Assembly: GCF_022376445.1 (NCBI RefSeq)
Contig: NW_025955150.1
Location: forward strand, 1 to 64,000
DNA length: 64,000 bases
Direction of reading: 5' to 3'
Source: Fomitopsis serialis
Lineage: Eukaryota > Basidiomycota > Agaricomycetes > Polyporales > Fomitopsidaceae
Positions within the stretch are counted from its first letter, which is position 1. Each line of letters opens with the position of its first letter. This document shows, piece by piece, positions 1 through 10,923 of the stretch. The translations under genes were made by a program, and so were the position numbers. The notes under the pieces are model-generated. The model did no database searches. It saw only the letters and a program-made list of their open reading frames with translations, and was not told the DNA's origin.

Positions 1-79
1 TCCCGTCCCTCGTAATGCATGTTCCACAGAGTCCCCCAGGCTACGGGCAGCGAGGGGAGGGCGGCACGATGCACAAAGT

Positions 80-316
80 TTGACAGCAGAGGAGGAGATC
101 GAGTTTCTCCGTGAGTGTGTCACCGCACTACAGGCGAACTTCGAATACATGGAGGAGTACATCTCGGCGGAGATTCGGTTCTGGGATTCGGCGTTGGCGG
201 CGAATGAGCGCAACCTAGACGACTGGTATGCAAGGGAGGCTGAGCACCCTGTCATGGAAGATACGGAGTATTTTGCCCATGACTACACAGAGTTCCGTAG
301 CTTAGATGACATGTGA
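80..316 (+). CDS. 3' exon of a hypothetical protein, cut by the window edge
   Basis: This open stretch of 78 codons ends in TGA at 314-316 and has no credible ATG. It begins near a plausible splice acceptor (TGACAGCAG, 81-89), so it is probably the last exon of a gene that starts left of the window. The sequence is acidic and likely helical (EEEIEFLREC, LQANFEYMEEYI, EAEHPVMEDTEYF), like the coiled-coil segments of the neighbouring unknown genes. No family is recognised. It is transcribed convergently with the gene ending at 584. Confidence 0.4.
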   Translation: MTAEEEIEFLRECVTALQANFEYMEEYISAEIRFWDSALAANERNLDDWYAREAEHPVMEDTEYFAHDYTEFRSLDDM

Positions 317-502
317 CAATGAATAATCAAGCCTGCTTGCATGTGTAGGATTTTTCACAGCCTTTGTGTACGTTGAACTCACTGGCCTGTATACATGCAG
401 TTCAAATGGCCAGAAAGTCGAATCATGTATGACAACTCTGTATCCGTCATATGGCACGAAAGCGATCGTGTACACCGGCGGGCGGCAATGTGATATCGGA
501 GC

Positions 503-544
503 CCGCTTTCGGACGCCCGATGTCGGACACCCCATGCCGGACCT
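503..544. repeat. 14-bp minisatellite, about 3 units
   Basis: Read on the minus strand this is three imperfect copies of a 14-mer of the form GTCCGAnnnCGGGC. It is the same unit as the arrays at 2335-2432 and 7727-7830. It sits in the spacer between two convergent genes. Confidence 0.6.
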
Positions 545-583
545 GGGCAAGGGATGAGGATTGAGCAAGAAGAGGCGATGTCA

Positions 584-2093
584 TTAAGTGTAATCATCAT
601 GTATCAAGCTTCGGCAAACAATCATTGACATTAGTCCGCACCCGTACATGGACAAACAATCGCGAAATGTTGACCCATTAACTATCGTACCATGTTCACG
701 GCATCCATCCGACTGCCTCCCTGTCATGAGACGCTGTCGCAGTGCCCCCAAATCGAGACGAAGCTTGTCGTGCATAGCATGAAGCTTTGTGTTCTCCTGC
801 CGAAGGTCATGCACTTCGGTAGACATCGGCCGCGGTTCGAACAGCTCGACTCCCTGTACACTTTCATACTCAGGCCGAAGACCATGCCCTGTGAACCCAT
901 TCAAATGAGTCGATCGGCAATTGACTATACCCGAGGTGACCTACTCGGCGGAGCGCTCCAATGTAGGCAGGCACCCATCTGCGCTTTGCATTGTTAGGGC
1001 CTGAGGAGCTCGCCATCGAAGCCTGAACCCGCTGCTTTCCTTTCGCCTGCTGACCCTTCGCAACACGCTCGCTCGGAACACGAGGGCCATGCAACTCATT
1101 ATCGTCATCAATGGGATTGCAGGCCTCCGCCCGACGCCGACCCTTTGCCTTCCCAGCCTTCGGAATCACGAGCTCCTCCAATTCGTCCACTTCCTCGCTG
1201 GTATCGATGCTGTCCGCCTGCTGTTCCCCAGTTAATATCATCGACCGATCCATTGTTCCAATTACTCACATCATGGTCCGCGTCATTCTCCGATTCCTGC
1301 AGGTACTCCCAGTGTGGTGTCATTGACGCACCCTGCCCATTCCGCCCCAATGACCCAGGTGTCGGGGGAACATCAAGTTCCTTAGATTGATTTTCGTCCA
1401 TTGCAACAAGGCCGATGTGAGGGAGCACGAAGGAAACTCCATGGGCAGGCCCTGAGGCCGTCGCGGATTGCCGTGCTCCGCTAAGAGCATGACCCATGGT
1501 CGGGGGCACCTTGAGGGCCGCACCCGGCTCTGAAGACGCAGAGGGCGCAGCCATATCGGTGACCGGGGCCATGTGGGACATGCCCGGCGGCGGGGTCGCA
1601 CAATACCATCCGCTTCCGAACACCCTTGGGTCATCCACTGTAATGCGGTCCATCCGTCTCTTGTAATCGCCCGACACATTGCTCGCAAGTTCTTCCATGG
1701 CGGAAATGGCAATGGGAGGCACATACACCAACCAATTCCTATCGGTCGCCGATCGCAAGATATCCGCGATGTTGAACTGGAGTCACTATCAGCAATTGGA
1801 ACTGGTGTGAAAAAATTGAAAATTACAGTGAGAGATTCCACGGCCTTCCACTGAAAGTCAAAAACGACATATCAATGCATGTCTCAATAAACTAAGCAGT
1901 GTCTTACAAGCTGCCGAATTGTATTGCCATCCTGAAAACGGGGATCTTTGGATTCCCTTACCCTCTTCTCGATTTGGGTGCCATAAATATAAAGCACACC
2001 ATTGACTTCCATGGCACCTTCAAACCCGTCCAGTGGGTCAGCAGCTTGAGGGCGACCAGCATGGTTCAATGAGGGAGAGGTTTTTGATGTCAT
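584..2093 (-). CDS. Hypothetical protein, shorter paralogue of the gene at 2563-6115
   Basis: Multi-exon minus-strand gene of unknown function. Start chosen at ATG 2091-2093 (MTSKTSPSLNH). The first exon ends at a GTAAGA donor after GNTIRQL and is followed by a roughly 25-bp micro-exon (WKAVESL, about 1834-1858). The next exon, DRNWLVYVPPIAISAMEEL, matches the neighbour's NQWEVYVPPLVISAMEEM. Later exons share the WVPAYIG segment and the coiled coil EVHDLRQENTKLHAMHDKLR. The neighbour's cysteine cluster is absent, so this is a truncated or diverged paralogue. The 3' splice and the stop are uncertain (584 is the outer limit). A nuclear, DNA-associated role is possible from its basic/acidic composition but cannot be shown. 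Confidence 0.6.
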
Positions 2094-2334
2094 GGTACAG
2101 ATGTGGCAGAAATTGACGGAGCGGAGGTGGAATGTGTCTTCAATGAGTGGAATGGAGTTGCGGACAAGAGCCGCATGTATTACAAATAGCTTGGGTAGGA
2201 AAGCAACCAGTCTCACGTGGTCAGATCTAGCACATCCGTGCCTTGATCGTCCGATGAATCTGACCAATCAGATTGGATTTCCATATCAACATTAAGTCAT
2301 ACAATATGCCACCAGCCAGTCAGCACGATCTATC

Positions 2335-2432
2335 GGGCGTCCGACAGCGGGCGTCCGACCTCGGGCGTCCGACAGCGGGCGTCCGACCTCGGGCGTCCGA
2401 CCTCGGGCGTCCGACCTCGGGCGTCGGAGCTC
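2335..2432. repeat. 14-bp minisatellite, 7 units
   Basis: Seven head-to-tail 14-mers: GGGCGTCCGACAGC or GGGCGTCCGACCTC, the last one degenerate. The two unit types alternate over the first four copies, which suggests growth by unequal exchange of a 28-bp dimer. It lies between two paralogous minus-strand genes. Confidence 0.9.
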
Positions 2433-2562
2433 GGGCAGTCATTGTTAATAGCTGGGCAGCCTACACTCGGCCATCTTACATGAATGTCTTCCATACCCCA
2501 CTCGTATAAACCTGTCTGTCATTATTCTCATCAAAATGACATGCTACTTTACAATCGTAAGT

Positions 2563-5500
2563 CTACAAATGCTCGGCGCCCGTACCCGCTGGATGCACAT
2601 CGTCCTCGCCTATCTTTTCACTCCCCAATTCCACACCGTCGTCGTCCAATGTTGTCCACCTGGGGAGCGGCGGCGACTCACGACGCTGAGGCGCGTTGGC
2701 ATCCGATTCTTCCGCGGGGCCGACCGGCGATGGTATTTCCCCACCGCTACCTTCCTCCCGTGTGTTCAGCTGTGCGACGCTGTTGACGTTGACCTGAGGG
2801 TTTGGATTCTGTGGCAAACACATTGAATGCGATGCCCCGTCGGTGTCGCCATGTTCAGGCGATGCATCCGCCTGCAATCCGTCGTCAGTGCCTGTGGCGA
2901 CATCCACATGAGAACAACTCACCGCATCCGACGCCTCGGCAGGCTTGGCACCTAAGGTTGCGGACGTTACATGCATTGAACCTGATGTGTCGTCAATTGT
3001 GGCCGGAGCATCAGGCGATGCGGGGATGGATTCTTGTGTCGATTCGGGCACAGTTCTTTGCGAGCTGTTCGTCGTCGGATCAGGATAAGCTCGTGCCCCA
3101 TCTTCTACACTGGTTTCGCGACTCGGTGTGCAGCCCGAGACGTCGCCGGGCCCAGCGGGAAGCGGGGGAGGTGCCTCGGACGGTTCCGGGGTGGACTGTT
3201 GCTGACACCGTCTATTGCCATGGACGGATTAACCACCTCCGATCCCGCTCCCGGGCACGATTGATCTTCTTTGAGGACCTCATCCGTCCGATCCTCGTTG
3301 GCCTCCGCCAGGCCCGGCGACTTTGTGGTCGCGCCGGAGACCTTGGGGCTCTCGGGGCCAGTGCCCGGGGGAGTGGCCATCACTACATACGGGGTCAAAC
3401 CCCGCGAGGGACTGTTCGGAGAACCCTCTCCCATCTTTGATGCCTCCGCCGACCGCATGTCGACACCGTCCGCCTCGGCCTCGTTCGTCTGGCCGGATAG
3501 GGTGATGGCGCCGGGACCGGGCTGGACCTCATCCATATGGGCGTCGTTGTTGATCGCCGGCGGACTGCTACCAGAAGGACCGGCCATCTTCGGCTCCTCC
3601 TCCACACCTATGTCGAGCTCCTCGGCCACGGCGTCGTCGGGTTGCATGGAGAGCCTGATGGCCTCGGGAGCCAACGGCTCCTCGTCCATGTCGACGTCAT
3701 TGTCGATGGTGGTGCGGATTGACGGCACGCCCGGCAATGGCGCGGGATCAAACCTCGCCTCGACCCGCTGGGGATCCTGATGGCTACCAGATCCGGACGC
3801 GCTAGATGGGCCCCCAACACCATCCGACATACGGTCCCCTCGGACCCAGTCTGGAACAGAATGGTGAGTTAGTCGCTACTGGTGATCGGGGAACACCTAC
3901 CACCGACACCGAGGTGTGCGCACAAGTCGTCGAAGTCACGCCGGAGCTCATCGTACTTGTGTCGGAGCTCAACGTTCTCCTGTCGCAAGTTGTGGAGCTC
4001 CCGCGAGATGGCACTCGACGATTCCAGCACCACAAATTCCTCATGTTGCTCCAACGAACTCCCGGACCCAAATCCTAGGCGTTGTCAGCCGAGATCAAAA
4101 GCATCAAATGCAAGGGACTCACGATTTGGAGGTACACCGATGTAGGCCGGCACTACCCGCGGTCGCTCCCCTTGGGTTCCACTGTTTGATGGTCCAGCGG
4201 AATGACTCGGGGACCTCCTGCTCGGAAGATCAGCCTGGTCGAATTCTACTGTTACCTCCCTCTGCTTGCTCTTCGACCTTCCGCGCGTCTGCTTCACGGG
4301 CTCGGACACGATGCGGGGCCGCTTTGACGGGCGGCGGGTTATGCGCGTGCTTCTTCGGGAAGACGTGCTTGCGACGGACGCTGTGTCGGAGTCCGCCCCG
4401 CCATCAGGGTCAGTGTCGGGGGGCACCGTCGCCACTGACGCCACGGACACAGATCGGGCTCGCTTCCGAGGGTTCGCCTTCACCGCCGACGGAGTGCGTG
4501 ATCGTGAGCGGGACTTCCCGTCCTCCGTCTCATCTGGGACGTCCGCGTCGAAGGCGACACAGGGCTTATGCTTCCGGAAGCACTCGTCGCAAGTCGTAGC
4601 CGCCTTCCTGGGGTCACTCGATATCCAGCAGTGCATTGAATGGCACCGCTGGCACTTCGTGTCCTGCAAACACATTGAGAGGAGTGGGCTGATAACAGAG
4701 ATACATTACCTACCATCACGCGAATCCAATTCTCGCGACGTTTGGTTTTCGAGCCCGCCCAATCAAACGCCGCCAATTTCAACCGGGCGCGCTCGGCTTT
4801 GCAAATCTTCACGAGGGTGCGGTAATCGTCGACTTCGAGGGCGCTTTCGATGCGGTCCTCGAGGTCCATGCCTGGAGTCACATCCGGCTCGGATTCGGAC
4901 GGTATCTCCGACACTGCCTTCTTGAGGATGGGCCGAACCTTGACACCACCTGCCGAACATCTTAATGATGAACGTTAGACATAGGGGACTTGCGACTTAC
5001 TCTGTGGGGCCTGTTCGCCTTGATCTTCCGCGACCGCACTCTCAGCTCGCTGTTTTCCTTTCCCTTTGCTGGCCGCCATCGTCGTCTTCTTCGGCACAGC
5101 CGGTTCGGGCTCGTCGTCCTCTTCCTCTTCGGCAATACTGACCGCTCGCTTCTTTCCCTTCGCGTTGGTGGCGGCCATCGTGTGCTTCTTCGGCAAGGCT
5201 GGTTCCGGCTCGTTGTCAACTTCCACCTCGGGGACACTGACCACCCGCCTCTTTGGCTGCGGTTTGCTGTTCGGGGCCTTTTTCGCCTTCGGGACCACCT
5301 GCTGAGGCTCCCGGTCGTCGTCCGCATCGGAGTCAATGGTGATGGCCCGCTCCTTGCCCTTCCCTTTGATCGACACCCTCGTCTTGGTGATCTTCGCCGC
5401 ACCGGCACCGTGGATGGCGGGTTTGGACGGGTTTGCCGCCGTCTTCGCGGGCTTGGTGTGGGGACGAGGGAGGGGCAAGGTGGGCCTTGGGCTGATTTCC

Positions 5501-6115
5501 GGCTCGCCCGACTCATCGACCTCCATGTCGTCGCCATCGTGCTGCGGGAGGGCGAAAGCGACACCCGGGTGCGGGCGGGGAGCGGCGGGAATGGGCGGGA
5601 CAAGCGACGGCTCGCTGTCATCGGGAGGAAGCTCGTGGGACCCCGTAAACCAATCGTTTGCCGCTATTCTTGGGTCGTTCTGCTTGATTCGGGCAAACCG
5701 TCGATACAGGTCAATATCCGCCGGAGCTGCCATTTCCTCCATGGCGGATATCACCAACGGCGGCACGTACACCTCCCACTGGTTACCGTCCGCGATGACC
5801 GCGGCAGAGCTCGCCTCGGTCTGGCCGACCTGTGAGAACACGCGGACACCATGAATCACACGACAAACTCACCACCCATTTGTGAAGCTTCTTCCACTGT
5901 TGCAAGACCCGAAGGTGAGCATTGGCGCTATGGTTGAACAGACAGACACTCACTAATTTCTTGATTTCCTTTGTTTCGGCCGGTGCCGTACTCCGCCATC
6001 TTTGCACCACTCCCGCGATTTTGCCCTCCCAGAAGGTCATCAGGCCTTTGAACTGGGCTTCCGTCACCATCTTCGGGCCGTCCTCGGTAGGACCAGGGAT
6101 GCTTGTTGACGCCAT
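2563..6115 (-). CDS. Large hypothetical protein with a cysteine cluster and a coiled coil
   Basis: Minus-strand gene with at least eight exons; start ATG 6113-6115 (MASTSIPGP). Exons read: 6115-5954; a 24-bp micro-exon (WKKLHKWV); 5829-5001; 4949-4714; 4663-4123; 4074-3910; 3850-3111; and a last exon ending at 2563. The exon phases agree except at the last junction, which I could not resolve. The product is about 1,050 residues. It has a YVPPLVISAMEEM segment, Lys/Glu-rich tracts, a cysteine cluster just after exon 5 begins (CQRC, HC, then CDEC and KPC: a possible zinc-binding motif), an SR/RS-rich basic region, a leucine-heptad coiled coil (LHNLRQENVELRHKYDELRR) and a long acidic tail. The family resembles lineage-restricted polypore proteins; function unknown, possibly nuclear. 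Confidence 0.65.
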
Positions 6116-6333
6116 GATAAACAAGCGGTGAGGGAAAGCGATTCAGCGGCGAGGACAGAGAGAAGAGCGGGAGATGCAGATGAAGTTCAAGAGCCACGCG
6201 TAAGCGCCGAGCGCCAGCAGCCGACGGTGGGAACGCAGCCACAAACACGTGGTCTGTGGCTGAGCCGCGCCGCGGGCCATCCGATCGATCTCACTGATGA
6301 GATCTGAACCAAGGTCTATCAATTACCACCACC

Positions 6334-8582
6334 ATGTCGACCTCGGTGATCGCAAGAATGAAGAAAAGAGACGGTATGTACCAGTGCTACATGCACATGC
6401 GAGCTGCCACTAACGGCTCGGTGCGCAGGATCGTATGGTTCACCCGTGCCAGCGGATGGGCACTCGGGCGATGCGGAGCAGTGTGCTCGCCCGGCGGAAC
6501 AGCTCCAGGACCCGGACGTCACGGATTCGGTGAGTTTTCTTGCCTATAGCTTAGGCACGGCACACTCATCGGGCGAACCTATTCAGGACGACAGCGATGG
6601 GGATGATGTGATAGGTGCGTCGCATGGTCATTGGTGCAGGTTGTGGAGCAAATACTGACTTGTAATATGTATTCTAGTGCCGTTTGTCATACCCACTAGA
6701 GCCAGGACGATTGAGCCCAAGCGCGATGCGGACGCCATGGTGAGCAGGACCCACTAGACATAATTACTCGGGGCTGACAGCTAGGTACAGGACACAACCC
6801 CGGATGGTATACCAGAAACAACCGGGGTGGATACGGGGTCCGGGAAGGATGCTATGGTGATCTCTGAGGATGAACGGGCTGTGCCGTTGACTCCTCCTCG
6901 ACAGTTTGTGATGCCCCAGCCCCCGGCGAACCGCCGGGCACAGACGATTCGAACCCGCGCCCGGAAGGTTTCGCCCATTCCCATTTCCAGCGACTCCGAA
7001 CCCGACGGACAGTTCGACTTACCCACGACGCATGCAAGCAGCACCACTTCCGTCAGTGGTACCCGACTTATCGGCCCGCTCCCGGTGTCGGACGTGGAGT
7101 CTGATGACGACGGCTTGGAGACCGTTGTGTTTATCCCGCCGAGACGATCACGCAGCAAGACCGCATCGGCACCCGTAGGCTTGGCGGAAGGAGTGGGATT
7201 GTCGGCTGGTGGCTCAAGTGTGGGCGGAGTGCAGGGACCGTCGATTATGGCCGTCGGACGCCAATCCCCTATGCCGATAGAGATCTCAAGCGGCGACGAT
7301 ACTGAATCTGAGGTGGACGACGGCGTGGAAGACGGTTCAGTCAATGTGTTGGCTGGGCGGGCAATACAGACTCCGCCGCCGCATGGGAGTTCGCTGGAGG
7401 GTCCAGAGTCTCCCCCTTACCGGAGTGCAACGCCGATCGATGTCTCATCCACTGATGAGACTGATTCCGATCTGGAGACGGGAACACCCATCAGGCCCTC
7501 CATGGCGGTTCCAAAGACCACGCCGAACGCAATCATTGCCGACGATACGGCGCCAACGACCCCGTTGCGACCAGTCCTCGGGAGTCCTGTCAGCCTGGAA
7601 AGGTCACTGGTTGAAGAGCGACGGGGTCTACCCGCAACGGAGGATAGGCAGAACTGGCGAGGTCTGCCAGACATCGCAAAGCCGATTGCACGAAAGAAAG
7701 GTGAGTTGTCACGGTGACCTTTTTATGCGTCCGACCTCGGGCGTCCGACCTCGGGCGTCCGAAGTCGGGCATCCGAAGTCGGGCGTCCGAAGTCGGGCGG
7801 TCGATGTCGGATGTCTGACAGCGGACGGTCAGCCGCATGGTGGTGCCTTGTTTGATGACCTGTCTATGTTCATAAAACTGACAAGGACATGTTTGACAGG
7901 AAATCGTCCTGTATTCGAAGTCCCCAACAAGTCTACGAATCCAAATTCGTTCTTGGGAGGGGTGCCGGGACCATCGCGCCCGAAGTCGAACGCCCAGCTG
8001 CATGGTAGTCCCTCGTTAGATGCCCTGACCATGTTCATGATGCTAACAATGATCTGATTTACAGGAAAGGATTTTCTCTTCGGCTTCAACGATGAGTCTA
8101 CGAACCCGAATCCGTTCTCGCGAGGGGTGCCGGGACCATCGCGCCCGAAGTCGGACGCCGAGCCGTATGGTAGTCCCCGTTTTGGTGCCTCGTCTACGCT
8201 CATGAAGCTAACAATGACATTTTGTACAGGAGCGGGTCTTCGCTTCCGCATGAACGACGAGTTCAAAGGCCGATCTCCTTTTGTGCGAGGGGTGCCTGGA
8301 CCTTGGCGCTCCACCGTGGCGTCCACCGAGGAATCTCAGTGTAAGATCTTTCATGTTGTTAAAATGCTTCGCATTTGACTTCGCTCCTCAGTTGAGGGCG
8401 AGTTCGTGAAGGGCCCCCGCTATGACGCGCCCATGCCTCGAATGGTGGAACACGACATTCAGCAAGGCGCGGTCCTCCGTGCGCGATTGGAGGCTTTACG
8501 CGAGCTGCAGCGGGCCAACAGGCGGGGTGGCGAGATTCTCGCAAAGATGGCGAAATACTACGGGACGGCGGACAAGGAGTAG
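6334..8582 (+). CDS. Hypothetical protein with tandemly duplicated exons
   Basis: Start ATG 6334 (MSTSVIARMKKRD). Exons read as 6334-6373, 6429-6529, 6587-6614, 6678-6739, 6785-7700, 7900-8004, 8065-8169, 8230-8340 and 8392-8582; all phases agree. The long fifth exon encodes a Ser/Pro/Asp-rich, apparently disordered region with repeated SSDSEPD-like acidic motifs. Exons 6, 7 and 8 repeat a domain of about 35 residues containing GVPGPSRPKS; exons 6 and 7 are each 105 bp and the introns after them are each 60 bp. The last exon is helical (LRARLEALRELQRANRR). It is divergent from the gene starting at 6115, with about 220 bp between starts. No known family; function unknown. Confidence 0.75.
7727..7830. 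repeat. 14-bp minisatellite inside an intron
   Basis: About seven units of GGGCGTCCGACCTC / GGGCGTCCGAAGTC within the intron 7701-7899. The unit resembles the coding stretch CGAAGTCGGACGCC at the ends of the downstream duplicated exons. The part of the intron after the array looks like a degenerate exon end plus the 60-bp intron. Confidence 0.85.
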
Positions 8583-9531
8583 GACATGTTGTAGACATGT
8601 TGTAGTTTCATTTTGGCTAGAAGTTACGATCAAATACATGTGGAATGTGGTGCCATCAGGAATTTGACCACGAAGCTGCCGGATTCGAGAGGTCCAGTGA
8701 GAATGTGGATCACTGGAGGAATTCCGGAAAAAGGGGGCGGGCAATGGATTGGGAGCCGGTGTGTCGCAGCCTACAAGTGGAATCATTGTTGTCATGTCAG
8801 CCGATCAGCCAGTTTGTCACGGATAACCGTGAGAGAGACGTTATGATGGACACTACATCTAGCGCAGGGTAGAACCTCGGCCGGCTCGGACAGGACGGTC
8901 GTGAAAAGAGCAGGCCGAGGCGGGCGTAACGAGCCGATGGCTCGTCGGCCGACGTGGTGCAAACGTAGTATCTCATGCCGGCCGGCGTGTACATGATGAT
9001 GCAGTCTCATGACGGCCGACGTGTAGATGATGATACAGTGGCATGATGGCCGTCCATGTTGACCGGATCGTGTCTGAATGACAACCCACCAGGTAGTACC
9101 GGACAAGGCACACAGCGGCCGACTGGGACTCGATGACAGATTGTGTTGGCGGCCAAGCGGGTGGCAATGGTGTCGGCCGGTCTGTGCTCCAGTGGACTGT
9201 TTGACGATCGGCCGACGTGCTAACTACCAATCGACAGCAACGTGAATTGCGCTCTGGTATTACGATTGTAGGCCGGCCCGAACAGAATGCTCATGTCACA
9301 CGTCGGCCGAGCCGATAACATTGTCGGTGTCTGACGTCGGCCGACAAGGTAAACATTGTCAGAGTCTGTGACGTCGGCCGCCCTGCATGGAATTGTGTCA
9401 GTCATCTACTTCCGAGGTGATCGACCGAGCGGGCGCTGACTCAATCGTCCTCGCCGTCGGCCGACTCGGGAATACTCACTAAAGTCTCACGGTCGGCCGA
9501 CGTCGGGTGGCCGGGCAACAATAAGTGAATC
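8583..9531. other. Intergenic region with palindromic decamers
   Basis: No gene is seen. Exact copies of the palindrome GTCGGCCGAC start at 8944, 9336, 9456 and 9492, and one-mismatch or partial copies lie near 9011, 9111, 9207, 9302 and 9373. An 18-bp direct repeat (GGGTGGCCGGGCAACAAT) occurs twice at about 9505-9556 and overlaps the end of the next gene. Clusters of short palindromes like this are typical of sub-terminal transposon repeats or a protein-binding array, but no element end was found. Confidence 0.6.
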
Positions 9532-10434
9532 TCATGTTGGGTGGCCGGGCAACAATGGACTGTTTAGCTCGATTGGCTCGCGGCTGAGCGGGCCGCGAAT
9601 ACGACTCGACGCACTGCTCCTGCGCTGGCGCTGAGGGGTTTTGCGAGGGGCTTGCAGAGGCCCATCGACGATCTCCACGTCCGAGTCGGTGGAGGCAGTG
9701 AGTCGAGAGGGCGGGGAGCTGGCGGCATGGGGAGAGTGTGAGGGTGGTTGCCGCACAGCCACAACGTCACGAGTTGCGGTGGCAGCTCCAGGACGGCGTG
9801 CCACAGCAGTTAGAGCCGCATTGGCTACTTGGGGAGCTGGGACGACGCGCTGCTCGCGGAGGAGAGTGGCACGTCGGACCAGATCGGTGCTGTCTCTGTC
9901 GAGGCGGGCTTCCTCATCGGCGACCTGTCGGAGCTGTTCGTCGAGGTCTTCAACCGTCGCCGCATCATGCGAGTCTCGCCGGTCTGTCAATGCCTTACGA
10001 CGCTTGTGTACATCTCGTAAGTCTGAGACGTTGACCCGCATGCGCTCGATGAGGTCTCGTTCGGCGTCGCTAAGACGGCCACTCAGGTATCTGAACCCGC
10101 GGAGGGGGCAACCGGATGTGGCACACTGTAGTTGCATTGAGAAAAACATATCCTTGGTCACATTCGTGAGGCTACTCACCGTGGTGAAGAGGCGTCCGAC
10201 ATTGACGTCATTTGCACGACAGTACTGGAGTTGGACCGATGGACCGTGGTTGCAGACGTCAAAATCAAGTTGCGGATGTGCTAGTTCCGCGGCGAACAGC
10301 TTGAGCTTTCGGTTGTAAGCGTTGGGTGTCGTCTTAGTATGGCGGGGCGTGCCGAGGCCACCGGCCGGACTAAGAAGAGCTCGCGATATTGACGAGCGGG
10401 TTTTGTGGCCCCGGGGGGTTTGCAAGTGGGACAT
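9532..10434 (-). CDS. Hypothetical coiled-coil protein, 282 aa
   Basis: Start ATG 10432-10434 (MSHLQTPRGHK). The open frame extends upstream to a GTG, but the ATG 49 bp below a TATA-like box is preferred. One 54-bp intron (10126-10179) lies between RLFTT and CATSGCPLRG, in phase. The middle is a charged coiled coil (LSDAERDLIERMRVNVSDLRDVHKRR, about residues 100-180). The C-terminus is Ser/Pro/Arg-rich. The two cysteines in CATSGC are not enough for a zinc finger. No family recognised. It is tandem with the minus-strand gene at 10924-13082. Confidence 0.65.
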   Translation of the reverse strand: MSHLQTPRGHKTRSSISRALLSPAGGLGTPRHTKTTPNAYNRKLKLFAAELAHPQLDFDVCNHGPSVQLQYCRANDVNVGRLFTTVSSLTNVTKDMFFSMQLQCATSGCPLRGFRYLSGRLSDAERDLIERMRVNVSDLRDVHKRRKALTDRRDSHDAATVEDLDEQLRQVADEEARLDRDSTDLVRRATLLREQRVVPAPQVANAALTAVARRPGAATATRDVVAVRQPPSHSPHAASSPPSRLTASTDSDVEIVDGPLQAPRKTPQRQRRSSASSRIRGPLSREPIELNSPLLPGHPT

Positions 10435-10482
10435 GGAGGCGAGAGTGAGGAGAGTGTGTGGGTGTGCGTGAACGGTGCTCAC

Positions 10483-10490
10483 CTTTTATA
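10483..10490 (-). promoter_or_regulatory. TATA-like box
   Basis: TATAAAAG on the minus strand, 49 bp upstream of the ATG at 10434, in a region without other open reading frames. Confidence 0.45.
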
Positions 10491-10923
10491 CCCCTAGCCT
10501 CCCTATTGTTCGCCTCCCCGATCTGCCATTAGTCGCTTGGCGACAAGATGAATGGCGTTGCGACGAAGCCACAAAGAGCCAAGCGAGCCTTGGCCCGGTG
10601 AAGGTCATCCAGTGGCGTGCTTCGCTTGGACCTACCGGCCAAAGGTGTGGCGCAAGAGGATCGAGGGTCAAAGCGTCGGGAGCAGGACTACAGGCTGACA
10701 TCGCAACGACATCAAACGGACTTGAACGACGTCGCAACGAGTTAATAACAGTCTTGAACTTGGTACACTAGACACACTAGACACAATGTCGCACGTTTGC
10801 TACATGGCTACAGTGCTACGAAGTCATTCATCAAGAAAACCTACTTACCCTTTCGATGAAGCGACGCATAATCCTGTTTCCTGCAATGCGAGGTCAGCGA
10901 GTGAAGGTCTTCCTATAATGGAC

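Noticed and set aside
2335..2432. CRISPR-like array
   Set aside because: Units are 14 bp with no unique spacers, and the genome is eukaryotic; it is a minisatellite.
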